The notes under the pieces: model-generated
What the model was told of the DNA's origin: nothing
Seen by the model: only the letters and a program-made list of their open reading frames with translations
Databases searched by the model: none
Program-made: the position numbers and the translations under genes
Origin: Methanomethylovorans sp. PtaU1.Bin073
GTDB lineage: Archaea; Halobacteriota; Methanosarcinia; Methanosarcinales; Methanosarcinaceae
Reading direction: 5' to 3'
Assembly (NCBI GenBank): GCA_002067265.1
Contig: MVQW01000090.1
Coordinates: 1 to 8,818 of the forward strand
Length of the DNA: 8,818 nt
Part shown: one piece after another, positions 1 through 6,262 of the stretch
How the letters are laid out: each line of letters starts with the position of its first letter
Position numbering within the stretch: position 1 is the first letter of the stretch

Positions 1-25
1 AATAAACTTGCGATATACAGATTGA

Positions 26-622
26 TTACTTTTTACGACCAACAACATGAGACTGAACATGTGAAGGAAAAAGTTGTCCTATCATCTGTGTCCCATGTCT
101 TTGGAATACTATTTCCCGTAACTCTGTTTCATAATCTGCTTTTATGACCTCTGAACTCTGGCCTTCCTCTATCTCTAAATGCCTGCTTACCAGAAGATCA
201 ACTGCAGACCTACCGTACCCTTTCAGCGGGCACATGTACTTAATCCCTAACCTGTCCTCAATGCTGCGGGACTGCCCAATGGTCAGCACGGGAACACGAT
301 CATCCCGACGCACTCCATCAACAACAATTGAAACATCCTTCTCGCAAGCAAGTGTTTCCACAGCTGCATGATGTATGTGATTGATGGCACTTCTGGGGAA
401 ACCATCCCTCATAAGAAGACCATAAGCCTCTTCCAGCACCTTTCGGTCAAGTCCAAGTACACGATGTGCAAATCCAAGCCTCTCAGCCGCCTTTCTGGCA
501 ACCTCGCCTACCGGCAGCACACCGAAAGTACATGTCACCAATTCTATTTCAAAGAATGGCTCAAGCAGTATAGCTGACAGAGAACTGTCCTTTCCACCGC
601 TGAAAAGAACTGATGCTTTCAT
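26..622 (-). CDS. PP-loop (adenine nucleotide alpha hydrolase-like) ATPase, DUF7411-type
   Basis: This 198-residue cytosolic protein opens with a PP-loop, SGGKDSS at residues 8-14, the ATP-binding motif of the N-type ATP pyrophosphatase/AANH superfamily. Members adenylate a substrate and release pyrophosphate, for example in tRNA thiolation or lysidine formation and in amidation reactions. Other family-like blocks are a DGVRRDDR motif at 102-109, YMCPLKGYG at 129-137 and a basic C-terminal QSHVVGRKK. Database entries for such archaeal proteins usually read 'alpha hydrolase' or DUF7411; the substrate is unknown to me. It lacks the extra domains of ThiI or TilS, so I do not give a symbol. It starts 9 bp after the pdcd5 stop with only a weak AGGT upstream, which suggests translational coupling. 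Its place behind rps19e and pdcd5 hints at an RNA or translation role (inference). Confidence 0.85.
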   Translation of the reverse strand: MKASVLFSGGKDSSLSAILLEPFFEIELVTCTFGVLPVGEVARKAAERLGFAHRVLGLDRKVLEEAYGLLMRDGFPRSAINHIHHAAVETLACEKDVSIVVDGVRRDDRVPVLTIGQSRSIEDRLGIKYMCPLKGYGRSAVDLLVSRHLEIEEGQSSEVIKADYETELREIVFQRHGTQMIGQLFPSHVQSHVVGRKK

Positions 623-631
623 GACCTGCTA

Positions 632-982
632 TTATACCCTCGTTATGGTGGTCTTGCGCTTCTTGGGCTGCATTTGAGCCAACAGAGCTTTTAATTTCTC
701 ATCTGTTATCTGCGACTGCAAGCGCCCATTCTGTGCAAGCATTATGAGCTGAGACTCCAGCTGCTCCACAAGTTCGGGCCTTGACATTTTCAATGTAGTC
801 AGACGCTCTCTTGCCTCAGGAGTAAGGATTTGCCGAAGAATTGATTGATTCTTAGCTTCTAATTCAGCCTGCATCTGCTCTTGTTGATAAGCAGCCTGAA
901 TATCAGGATGCATTTGGGAAGCCTGTTGACGCTGTAATTGTTCAAGCCTCTTTCTGCGGATATCCTCGAGTTCACCTGCCAT
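632..982 (-). CDS. PDCD5/TFAR19-family DNA-binding protein
   Basis: This 116-residue, highly charged helical protein is the archaeal homologue of eukaryotic PDCD5. Residues 1-45 form a Gln/Glu/Arg-rich, probably flexible first helix. The conserved core follows: ILTPEARERL at 52-61, then a three-helix bundle through LIMLAQNGRL (79-88) and the ITDEKLKALL block (92-101). The tail is basic (KKRK). Archaeal members are annotated as double-stranded-DNA-binding proteins. In eukaryotes PDCD5 works with the chaperonin CCT; a link to archaeal thermosome is possible but not shown here. The length is normal for the family. A strong Shine-Dalgarno site, AGGTGA, lies just upstream of the ATG. It follows rps19e by 66 bp on the same strand, an order conserved in many archaea. 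Confidence 0.93.
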   Translation of the reverse strand: MAGELEDIRRKRLEQLQRQQASQMHPDIQAAYQQEQMQAELEAKNQSILRQILTPEARERLTTLKMSRPELVEQLESQLIMLAQNGRLQSQITDEKLKALLAQMQPKKRKTTITRV

Positions 983-1048
983 GCAATCACCTGTGAATAT
1001 ACTATCGACTTACAGGAATTTATGAATTTGATCTACCATCAATTGCCT

Positions 1049-1498
1049 TTAGTATTTGGCAAGTTCTGGAATCTTCTCTAATAATGTCTGCTTTACCTCG
1101 TATGCAGTATTGTCCAACATGGACTGACCAGCCGGAGATACAACACGACCACTCTTCAATGAGCGGACAAAGCCAGCAGCTTCGAGTTGTTGTGCAGCCT
1201 CTCTTGCAATGGAACCGCTTCCCTTGGCTTTTCTGTGAGGTTGAGAACCCATGTCCTTTTTACCTCCGTAGACAGAGCGCAGCCTCTCTACACCAATGGG
1301 ACCATCAGTATAAATAGTTCTTAGCACAGCGGCACAGCGAATGTACCACCAGTCACTATTCGTAGGAGCAAGCTCCTTGTGAGCACCGGTCTTAACATAA
1401 GCCGCCCACTCTGGGGGTTTTACATGCTCATTCTCCTTCAACTTTTCTGCTACCTTAGAGATCAGGTCACTTGCAGGAACATCATATAACGTAGTCAT
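1049..1498 (-). CDS. rps19e: 30S ribosomal protein S19e
   Basis: This 149-residue protein is S19e, a small-subunit ribosomal protein shared by archaea and eukaryotes and absent from bacteria. Visible family blocks are [10 protein letters not shown] at residues 4-13, the [12 protein letters not shown] segment at 27-38, the [12 protein letters not shown] motif at 49-60, [14 protein letters not shown] at 66-79, and the [16 protein letters not shown] block at 94-109. These make the winged-helix-like fold that binds 16S rRNA in the subunit head. The length is normal. The ATG is preceded by a good Shine-Dalgarno site (AGGGAG). It is probably the first gene of a transcript with pdcd5 and the PP-loop gene. 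In other archaea this block is often followed by L39e, L31e and aIF6, which would lie beyond the left edge here. Confidence 0.97.
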   Translation of the reverse strand: MTTLYDVPASDLISKVAEKLKENEHVKPPEWAAYVKTGAHKELAPTNSDWWYIRCAAVLRTIYTDGPIGVERLRSVYGGKKDMGSQPHRKAKGSGSIAREAAQQLEAAGFVRSLKSGRVVSPAGQSMLDNTAYEVKQTLLEKIPELAKY

Positions 1499-1594
1499 TC
1501 TATTCTCCCTGGATTAGATAATAAATTTTCAGACAATTGGACTCAGCATCTGGAAACTTAGATACGGTGGAGTATTGGTTTTAAACTCTCAGTT

Positions 1595-1604
1595 AGTATA
1601 TACT
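1595..1604 (-). promoter_or_regulatory. Candidate TATA box for the rps19e transcript
   Basis: AGTATATAC-type sequence read on the minus strand, upstream of rps19e. It would place transcription start near 1575 and give a leader of about 75 nt. A second AT-rich candidate (GTTTAAAA, about 1576-1583) is closer. The choice between them cannot be made from sequence alone. Confidence 0.4.
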
Positions 1605-1623
1605 CTTTTCGGCAGAAAAGAGT
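1602..1623 (-). terminator. Perfect 9-bp inverted repeat at the purA stop codon
   Basis: ACTCTTTTC and GAAAAGAGT are perfect reverse complements separated by four bases. On the minus strand the hairpin begins on the last base of the purA stop codon. It could be a purA transcript 3' end. However, no T-run follows, and the 3' arm runs into the candidate rps19e TATA box, so an operator-like role is the alternative. Confidence 0.45.
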
Positions 1624-2894
1624 TATTTTCGGAAGGTTTGCTCTCTTCCTGGACCCACAGAAATATAGTCTATTGGTATTCCCATCTTTTCCTCAAGATA
1701 CAATACATACTTACGGGCAGCGTCTGGAAGATCTGAGAACTGACGTACGTGAGTCAAATCTCCCGACCAACCTTCCAATTCTTCATAAACAGGAACACAT
1801 TGTGCAAGATCAGCTGTGAGCTCTGGAGGATATTCCGTAAATTCCCCATTCAATTTGTATCCAATGCATACTTTAATCGGATTTATGTCAGAAAGCACAT
1901 CAAGTTTTGTAAGGGCAACTTCCGTGTAACCATTTAAGAATACAGCCTTTTTCACCAAAGGCAAATCAAACCAGCCACATCTTCTTGCTCGACCAGTAGT
2001 CGTACCGAATTCTTTTCCAACTTGTTGTATCTGTTTACCCAGATCATCTTTAAGTTCACTTGGCAGAGGGCCTTCACCTACACGAGTGATGTATGCCTTG
2101 ACTATACCCAATACATTGTCTACTTTTGTGGGCCCTACCCCCAAATTAGAACATGCAGACCCAGCAATAGTACATGATGAAGTAACAAATTTCTGAGTTC
2201 CATGGATCACATCAAGATGAGTACCCTGTGCACCCTCTGCCAGTACATTTTTACCCTCTTCTATTGCCTTGTTGATCTCCAGAGAAACGTCTGTCATATA
2301 AGGTGCAAACTTTTCACCTAGTGAAACATAGAGGTCAATTAATTCATCATTCATAACAACTGATGGATTCCCTCCGAGTTCCCTGATAGAATTCTCTTTC
2401 TGAGGGGCCAGTTCCTTGAGCCTTGAGAGGAACTTTGCCTTATCCGCAAGGTCAGAAAATCGGACCTCATCTCTTGCAACCTTGTCAATATATGCAAAAC
2501 CTATGCCTTTTTTAGTAGTACCTATCTTCTCTGAGCGGCTGGACTCCTTAAGACCATCAAGCTCGATATGATATGGCATGATTATACTGGTCTTTGCATC
2601 AATACCAAGCTTATCAGGACTAATATATATTCCACCCTGTGCAAGCATTTCAAGTTCCTGAGCGAGAGACTGAGGATTAAGAACCGTACCAGGTCCTATA
2701 AGAACCCTGGAATCCAATAAAAATCCAGAAGGTATAAGGTGCAGCTTGTATACACTATTACCTACTTTGACAGTGTGACCAGCGTTGTCCCCGCCCTGGA
2801 ATCTTACAACAAGATCATATTGGTCGGATATGAGGTCAACTATCTTACCTTTGCCTTCATCACCAAACTGTGCACCTGTAATGATCGTAAACAT
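1623..2894 (-). CDS. purA: Adenylosuccinate synthetase
   Basis: PurA (EC 6.3.4.4) joins IMP and aspartate using GTP to give adenylosuccinate, the first committed step from IMP to AMP. All main signatures are present in the 423 residues: the P-loop-like GDEGKGK at 11-17 with the catalytic Asp12, NAGHT at 37-41 with the catalytic His40, GTTKKGIG at 125-132, AEGAQG at 219-224, TSSC at 238-241, the GTTTGRARRCGWFD loop at 297-310 that contacts aspartate and IMP, the guanine-binding TKLD at 329-332, and SVGPGR at 412-417. The length matches the normal full-length enzyme rather than the shortened form of some archaea. No Shine-Dalgarno site precedes the ATG. An A/T-rich TATA-like stretch lies about 29 bp upstream, so the message may be leaderless or read through from the small gene ending 47 bp upstream. 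Confidence 0.97.
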   Translation of the reverse strand: MFTIITGAQFGDEGKGKIVDLISDQYDLVVRFQGGDNAGHTVKVGNSVYKLHLIPSGFLLDSRVLIGPGTVLNPQSLAQELEMLAQGGIYISPDKLGIDAKTSIIMPYHIELDGLKESSRSEKIGTTKKGIGFAYIDKVARDEVRFSDLADKAKFLSRLKELAPQKENSIRELGGNPSVVMNDELIDLYVSLGEKFAPYMTDVSLEINKAIEEGKNVLAEGAQGTHLDVIHGTQKFVTSSCTIAGSACSNLGVGPTKVDNVLGIVKAYITRVGEGPLPSELKDDLGKQIQQVGKEFGTTTGRARRCGWFDLPLVKKAVFLNGYTEVALTKLDVLSDINPIKVCIGYKLNGEFTEYPPELTADLAQCVPVYEELEGWSGDLTHVRQFSDLPDAARKYVLYLEEKMGIPIDYISVGPGREQTFRK

Positions 2895-2941
2895 AGGATG
2901 CAGATGAACTTAGATACATAATAATTTTTTGATATCCTGAA

Positions 2942-3298
2942 TTACAGTTCCTCGTAGAAAACTAGCATCCTTGTACCTTCATCAAAAGGATCATGCTCAT
3001 TTTTTACACAGCGCAGAGCCCGTGCATTACCCATGTCAAGTAAAGTATCGATAAGCTTCTCAGCCAGATCCAATGTCACATTGAATTCTGATGCTAACAT
3101 ATAGATTGCATCCTGTCTTTTAATAGAGAAATTACAGGAATTAGACTTACGATTAGACTTGCATGTACTGAAAAACTCGCATCTTTGCACCCTAGAACTG
3201 TTCTTAATATGGATAGCAAGACCATTCCATGAATGAACATTATGTAACCCTTTGATGCCATATAAGTTAGATTTAGTCCTATCGTGGATATTTGCCAT
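2942..3298 (-). CDS. Small hypothetical protein upstream of purA
   Basis: I do not recognise this 118-residue protein. The first half is Asn/Ser/Lys-rich and polar, with cysteines at 40, 46 and 54. Their spacing fits no zinc finger I know. The second half (about 58-118) looks folded: two predicted helices (RQDAIYMLASEF; LDLAEKLIDTLLDMG) followed by a beta-like end finishing LVFYEEL, with a fourth cysteine at 97. A small winged-helix or UBA-like module is conceivable but unproven. No signal peptide or membrane segment is visible. The start is supported by a strong TATA box (TTTATTTATA) centred 27 bp upstream, with no Shine-Dalgarno site, as expected for a leaderless message. It ends 47 bp before purA on the same strand and may be cotranscribed with it; there is no functional evidence beyond position. 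Confidence 0.65.
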   Translation of the reverse strand: MANIHDRTKSNLYGIKGLHNVHSWNGLAIHIKNSSRVQRCEFFSTCKSNRKSNSCNFSIKRQDAIYMLASEFNVTLDLAEKLIDTLLDMGNARALRCVKNEHDPFDEGTRMLVFYEEL

Positions 3299-3320
3299 GA
3301 GTAATAATATATTTGCCTGC

Positions 3321-3330
3321 TATAAATAAA
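3321..3330 (-). promoter_or_regulatory. TATA box for the hypothetical gene upstream of purA
   Basis: TTTATTTATA on the minus strand, centred about 27 bp before the ATG. This spacing predicts a leaderless or nearly leaderless transcript. Confidence 0.6.
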
Positions 3331-3428
3331 TGGTCTTCTATCATGCTATATTACAAAAGAAATAGAAGTCCCAATCATATTAGATGATAGTTGCGTCACT
3401 GGCTGATGGCATATCTACAGTAGAAAAG

Positions 3429-3437
3429 ATATATATA
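3429..3437 (+). promoter_or_regulatory. TATA box for the small membrane protein gene
   Basis: ATATATATA centred about 31 bp before the ATG at 3464. It predicts a leader of only about 5 nt. No Shine-Dalgarno site lies at usable spacing. Confidence 0.55.
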
Positions 3438-3463
3438 GTGAGAAGGAATAAGAACACCTCAAT

Positions 3464-3736
3464 ATGTTAACATCTATAGCATCTGTGGCGTTAGCAAGTG
3501 CAATAGCGTCTGCAACTACAAATACTGGAGTCACATCGATGACCACATCTATGGGACTTCCTGAATACGGAGTTCTTGCGGTTTTTGCGTTGGTGGTATT
3601 ACTTGCTGCAAAGCTTATGTTAGCTGCATCTACAAAATGGAATAATACAATCGAGTGTTCACTTGACATGAGCATAATGCCACTGGTAGTTTGCTTTGCT
3701 GCAATTGTGGTTTACAAGATAATTGCAATGATCTGA
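3464..3736 (+). CDS. Small two-helix membrane protein, function unknown
   Basis: This 90-residue protein has a Ser/Thr/Ala-rich N-terminal part (1-30) that may include a short hydrophobic or signal-like start (residues 2-16). A PEYG motif (33-36) precedes a strong transmembrane helix at about 37-55. A polar loop (56-70) with an N-N-T glycosylation sequon follows, then a second helix at about 71-89. There is no enzymatic motif. I do not recognise a named family. The PEYG-plus-helix arrangement faintly recalls PEF-CTERM sorting signals of methanogens, but a true sorting tail would not be followed by a second helix. Coding potential is supported by a well-placed TATA box and by clean alternation of polar and hydrophobic segments. 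An antisense ORF over the same bases is considered a shadow. It converges with the CPBP gene. Confidence 0.65.
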   Translation: MLTSIASVALASAIASATTNTGVTSMTTSMGLPEYGVLAVFALVVLLAAKLMLAASTKWNNTIECSLDMSIMPLVVCFAAIVVYKIIAMI

Positions 3737-3740
3737 ATTA

Positions 3741-3766
3741 TGCGCAATTGAGCGCACAGAAGTATT
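3741..3766 (+). terminator. Weak hairpin after the small membrane protein gene
   Basis: TGCGC, a six-base loop and GCGCA form a 5-bp stem starting 4 bp after the stop codon. An AT-rich, T-containing stretch follows. It is a plausible but weak transcript end. Confidence 0.35.
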
Positions 3767-3873
3767 TATTTTAAATTTAGAGTTACTGCTGCTACAAATC
3801 CCATAGAAATCGATTTTTAGAAGTGCAGCGGGCACCAATTTAGTTTTGAGTATCAGAAAAATAGTTATGATTT

Positions 3874-3914
3874 AATGGAACAAGCTTTATTATTACCACA
3901 AAGCCCATTCCATC
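3874..3914 (-). terminator. 15-bp RNA hairpin downstream of the CPBP gene
   Basis: Read as minus-strand RNA, the arms at 3914-3901 and 3887-3874 flank an 11-nt loop and pair without bulges, counting four G-U wobbles (the outermost pair and three in the middle of the stem). On the plus strand those positions do not pair, so the structure is specific to the minus transcript. It begins about 21 nt after the CPBP stop. The nearest U-rich run (CUAUUUUUC) starts about 10 nt beyond the stem. It is likely the 3' end or a stabilising structure of the DUF1616-CPBP message. Confidence 0.5.
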
Positions 3915-3935
3915 TGCAAGCCAGTGAACATATAT

Positions 3936-4769
3936 TTAGAATATCCCAAGCCCCGGACCTAGCAGAGGTATGAGGGCAAAAAGGAAGATATTAACCAAAC
4001 CGTGCGTCAGAGCGACAAAAGGTAAACTGCGGGTTTTAGTGAACATGTAACCCAGTGTAAGACCTACCACGGACGCAAATAGAATTTCACCCACTGTACC
4101 ATAAATAGAACTCATAAGGCCAAAAAGCAAACTGGCTACAATAAGCCCCAGTGTGGAACCAAATACACCTTCAAGCCTCGTCTGCAGAATAGATCTGAAC
4201 ATAAGTTCCTCAACCAAACCTACACAAAAGACCATAATCAAAGCAACGTCAACCATGTTATAGAAAGACATGTTTGGTACGATAGGAGCGGGACTCATAA
4301 TAAAATACTCAGCTTCCGCAATTAACAAGCCAATTACCAGTGAGAGAGGCAAATATAAAATTATTCTTTTGAAAGAAAGACCAAGCTGTACAGGAGAAAA
4401 ACTTTGGTGCCTGATTATCAGAAATATAGGTACAAACATAGGAATATAGATGTAGAAATAGCGATACAGTACCATTTCTGAAAATACGGGCATGGAGAAA
4501 TTGATCAGCCGTAACAGAGGCAGCAGCATAAGAGCCTGGAGGGCCCAAGTTACATACTTATCTTTGATACGCACAGTGCTTATGGAAACAACAACAAGAA
4601 TTAACATATGGAATAGAACTGCTGCTCCCTTTATTCCCGAAAACATCAGCATCTCAGCAATTCCAATGAGTAAAAATGTAGCCAGAACAGGAAGTACTGA
4701 TCTTCTGGCTACACGGGATAAGTCATGCTCCTCCCGTTTAACATAAACATTGTCTTCATTCGGTTGCAT
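3936..4769 (-). CDS. CPBP-family (Abi/Rce1-like) intramembrane protein with altered motif 2
   Basis: This is a polytopic membrane protein of about 277 residues with roughly eight hydrophobic helices. The C-terminal half carries the CPBP (PF02517, Abi/Rce1-like) core: motif 1 EELMFR at residues 187-192 and motif 3 HGLVN at 256-260. Motif 2, normally FxxxH, reads FGLMS at 216-220, so the metal- or catalysis-linked histidine is replaced by serine. In Rce1-type glutamyl proteases that histidine is important, so this protein may be inactive or may act as a membrane scaffold or regulator (inference). I chose the ATG at 4769. A GTG two codons upstream lies inside the Shine-Dalgarno site GAGGGGTG. 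The gene overlaps the end of the DUF1616 gene by 14 bp, and its ribosome-binding site lies within that gene's last codons, so the two are translationally coupled. Confidence 0.85.
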   Translation of the reverse strand: MQPNEDNVYVKREEHDLSRVARRSVLPVLATFLLIGIAEMLMFSGIKGAAVLFHMLILVVVSISTVRIKDKYVTWALQALMLLPLLRLINFSMPVFSEMVLYRYFYIYIPMFVPIFLIIRHQSFSPVQLGLSFKRIILYLPLSLVIGLLIAEAEYFIMSPAPIVPNMSFYNMVDVALIMVFCVGLVEELMFRSILQTRLEGVFGSTLGLIVASLLFGLMSSIYGTVGEILFASVVGLTLGYMFTKTRSLPFVALTHGLVNIFLFALIPLLGPGLGIF

Positions 4770-5655
4770 TGGCACCCCTCGTTACATTAACCCAGAGATG
4801 AAGATCCCTATAAGGAACTGTCAAGTTATCGTTCTTGTAGAGTAGGAACTCTAATTTCATGTTATTCCCAACAGAATTAGGAGTGAATGTCACTGGCTGT
4901 TCCCATGTTGCATTGTGATCCAAAGTGAAACTCTGAGCATTAGATGGAACAGGAAGAGACTCGTTATTAAGCCTGATATCCATACTATATTTTACGTTTT
5001 CATATTCGTGGTTTACAACGCCCACGATTACCTGCCCGCTATCACCTAAAGCAAAACGGGTAGTATAATTGTCTGCCTTACCATCCATTCCAAGGATGTA
5101 GAATTCTGTGAATTTCTCTCCTTGTTTTGGAGTAACAATAACATGAACTAACGCAACTACCGATGCCAGGACAGCGATGACAAGAATTATCGTAAGAACA
5201 CGGTCTAACTTAGACTCTGACTGACTGCTTACGGGTGCTTTTACGGCATCATACACTTCAGCCAGAGAAAGTGAAAATGCTTTCTCAGAGGGAAGCTTAG
5301 CTCTTCTGTATACCGCAACTAAACACATAAGGAAAGTAAATACCGATAATGAAACCAAAATTGGGATCAGCCTTATACCCCAAGGAGTATAGTTAAGTCC
5401 AAGACCTATTAGCGGAACTACGGCAATACTCAAACCTAAACTCAGTGCCAGCCGTTCAATGCCATCAAGATCATCTTTTCCTGGAAAAAGAGCAGCTATC
5501 AAAGCATATCCTGGCAGGAACAGTACCATGGGCAAACCCAGCACCGAACGAATAGGAGTAGCTGCTAGCGCTGGTATGAGAATAAATAAATCCGTAAGCA
5601 ATACTAGAGCAGCAACAATCGGAATGTCAACAGAAATTGTCCTTTTATTTGGCAT
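4756..5655 (-). CDS. DUF1616-domain membrane protein with sequon-rich ectodomain
   Basis: Numbered from the ATG at 5655 (299 residues), there are four N-terminal membrane segments at about 11-30, 39-57, 72-88 and 94-116. A cytoplasmic-looking charged stretch (118-152) follows, then a fifth helix at 153-175 and a beta-rich external domain from 176 to the end. The FTEFYILG motif just after the fifth helix and the LPMVLFLPGYAL segment near helix 2 are typical of DUF1616 (PF07760). The family's function is unknown. The ectodomain has six N-x-S/T sequons (N196, 231, 248, 277, 290, 296), consistent with archaeal N-glycosylation outside the cell. An in-frame ATG at 5679 would add eight residues. It fits a leaderless message from the TATA box at 5704-5713, whereas the 5655 start has a GGGGAT Shine-Dalgarno-like site. 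The end overlaps the CPBP gene. Confidence 0.85.
   Translation of the reverse strand: MPNKRTISVDIPIVAALVLLTDLFILIPALAATPIRSVLGLPMVLFLPGYALIAALFPGKDDLDGIERLALSLGLSIAVVPLIGLGLNYTPWGIRLIPILVSLSVFTFLMCLVAVYRRAKLPSEKAFSLSLAEVYDAVKAPVSSQSESKLDRVLTIILVIAVLASVVALVHVIVTPKQGEKFTEFYILGMDGKADNYTTRFALGDSGQVIVGVVNHEYENVKYSMDIRLNNESLPVPSNAQSFTLDHNATWEQPVTFTPNSVGNNMKLEFLLYKNDNLTVPYRDLHLWVNVTRGANATE
4773..4780 (-). promoter_or_regulatory. Shine-Dalgarno site deciding the CPBP start
   Basis: GAGGGGTG on the minus strand lies three bases before the ATG at 4769. The in-frame GTG that would lengthen the protein is the last three bases of this site, so it is unlikely to be the start. Confidence 0.6.
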
Positions 5656-5703
5656 GGCTATCCCCGTGATGTAATTCATAGTAATTGAATGTTTCTAAGT
5701 AGC

Positions 5704-5713
5704 TATAATAAAG
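5704..5713 (-). promoter_or_regulatory. TATA box for the DUF1616-CPBP operon
   Basis: CTTTATTATA on the minus strand, about 29 bp before the upstream ATG at 5679 and about 53 bp before the preferred ATG at 5655. Transcription would start near 5682. Confidence 0.5.
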
Positions 5714-5841
5714 ATACTTAAATGATTAAATCAAATTATACTTACCTATTATCTTTTTATTTTTTAGAATTTAACTCTTCATTGAGTGGACGACATCTAA
5801 ATACAATAAATGGAGTTTTTTCGAATAGATGCACCCCATTA

Positions 5842-5851
5842 TATTTATATT
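5842..5851 (+). promoter_or_regulatory. Candidate TATA box for the phasin-like gene
   Basis: TATTTATATT on the plus strand, about 75 bp before the ATG at 5921. It predicts a leader near 48 nt that would carry the GGGAG Shine-Dalgarno site. A second candidate (TATTTAAAG, about 5869-5877) would give a leader near 22 nt. Confidence 0.45.
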
Positions 5852-5920
5852 GTAGTAATTATACCTCCTATTTAAAGGTGAAGTACAAATTAAAGTTACA
5901 AAAAATATGGGAGTCATATA

Positions 5921-6262
5921 ATGGATAAAATGACAAAAGTGGGTATTCTTGGCGCAGCTGCACTGATAGGTGCAGGATTAGCAGCATTATCTGAAGAAAG
6001 AATCAGAGAGTTTGTTAAGGAAAGAGTAGAATCAGGCGCCCTCAGCAAAGAAGAGGGAAAAATATTAGTGGAAGACCTTGTCAGTGAAACGAAAAAACAG
6101 CGCCTTAACCTGGAGAAGAACGTTGTTGAAAAGATACGTAACACGGTTTCGAAGGCTGACAAGGAACTTGCAAATCTCGAAGATAGGATTAACGAACTTA
6201 AGATTCAGGAACTTGAGTTAGAGCTTGAGAAAATGAAAAGCCTAAGGAAAGCTGCAAAATAA
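5921..6262 (+). CDS. Phasin-like coiled-coil protein (COG3937-type)
   Basis: This is a 113-residue protein with a short hydrophobic, Gly/Ala-rich segment at 7-23. A charged helical region follows, including the pattern RIREFVKERVESGALSKEEG (27-46), then a long heptad-like coiled coil from about 57 to the end (KADKELANLEDRINELKIQELE and onward). The hydrophobic start, the '-SGALSKEEGK-LVEDL' block and the coiled coil match the layout of COG3937, annotated as polyhydroxyalkanoate-granule or phasin-like proteins. In methanogens a storage-granule role is not established, so it could instead be a membrane-surface or lipid-interface protein. No catalytic residues or cysteines are seen. The ATG has a GGGAG Shine-Dalgarno site 7 bp upstream; an in-frame ATG at codon 4 is less well spaced. 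The gene appears monocistronic, since the next gene converges on it. Confidence 0.7.
   Translation: MDKMTKVGILGAAALIGAGLAALSEERIREFVKERVESGALSKEEGKILVEDLVSETKKQRLNLEKNVVEKIRNTVSKADKELANLEDRINELKIQELELELEKMKSLRKAAK

Larger units (their letters stand above)
3737..3935. other. Intergenic region between convergent genes
   Basis: About 200 bp separate the small plus-strand membrane gene from the end of the minus-strand CPBP gene. It holds the two 3'-end hairpins listed separately. I see no further gene, repeat or RNA in it. Confidence 0.5.
5680..5920. other. AT-rich divergent intergenic region
   Basis: About 240 bp separate the minus-strand DUF1616 gene from the plus-strand phasin-like gene. It contains a TATA candidate for each direction and a plus-strand Shine-Dalgarno site at 5909-5913. 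The 68-codon open frame at 5722-5928 has no ribosome-binding site and reads as AT-driven low-complexity sequence. I see no RNA gene or repeat. Confidence 0.5.

Noticed and set aside
26..622. Naming the PP-loop protein as ThiI, QueC or TilS
   Set aside because: Only the PP-loop is shared; the THUMP, rhodanese, QueC zinc cysteines and TilS C-terminal domains are absent.
3415..3675. Antisense 86-codon open frame over the small membrane gene
   Set aside because: It is a shadow of the plus-strand gene, which has a good TATA box and clear membrane-helix pattern; the antisense frame has no start signal.
5722..5928. 68-codon open frame in the AT-rich gap
   Set aside because: No ribosome-binding site, AT-driven composition, and it runs into the start of the phasin-like gene.
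5921..6162. Minus-strand open frame opposite the phasin-like gene
   Set aside because: It is Ser/Leu-rich and mirrors the charged coiled-coil codons on the other strand; no start signal.
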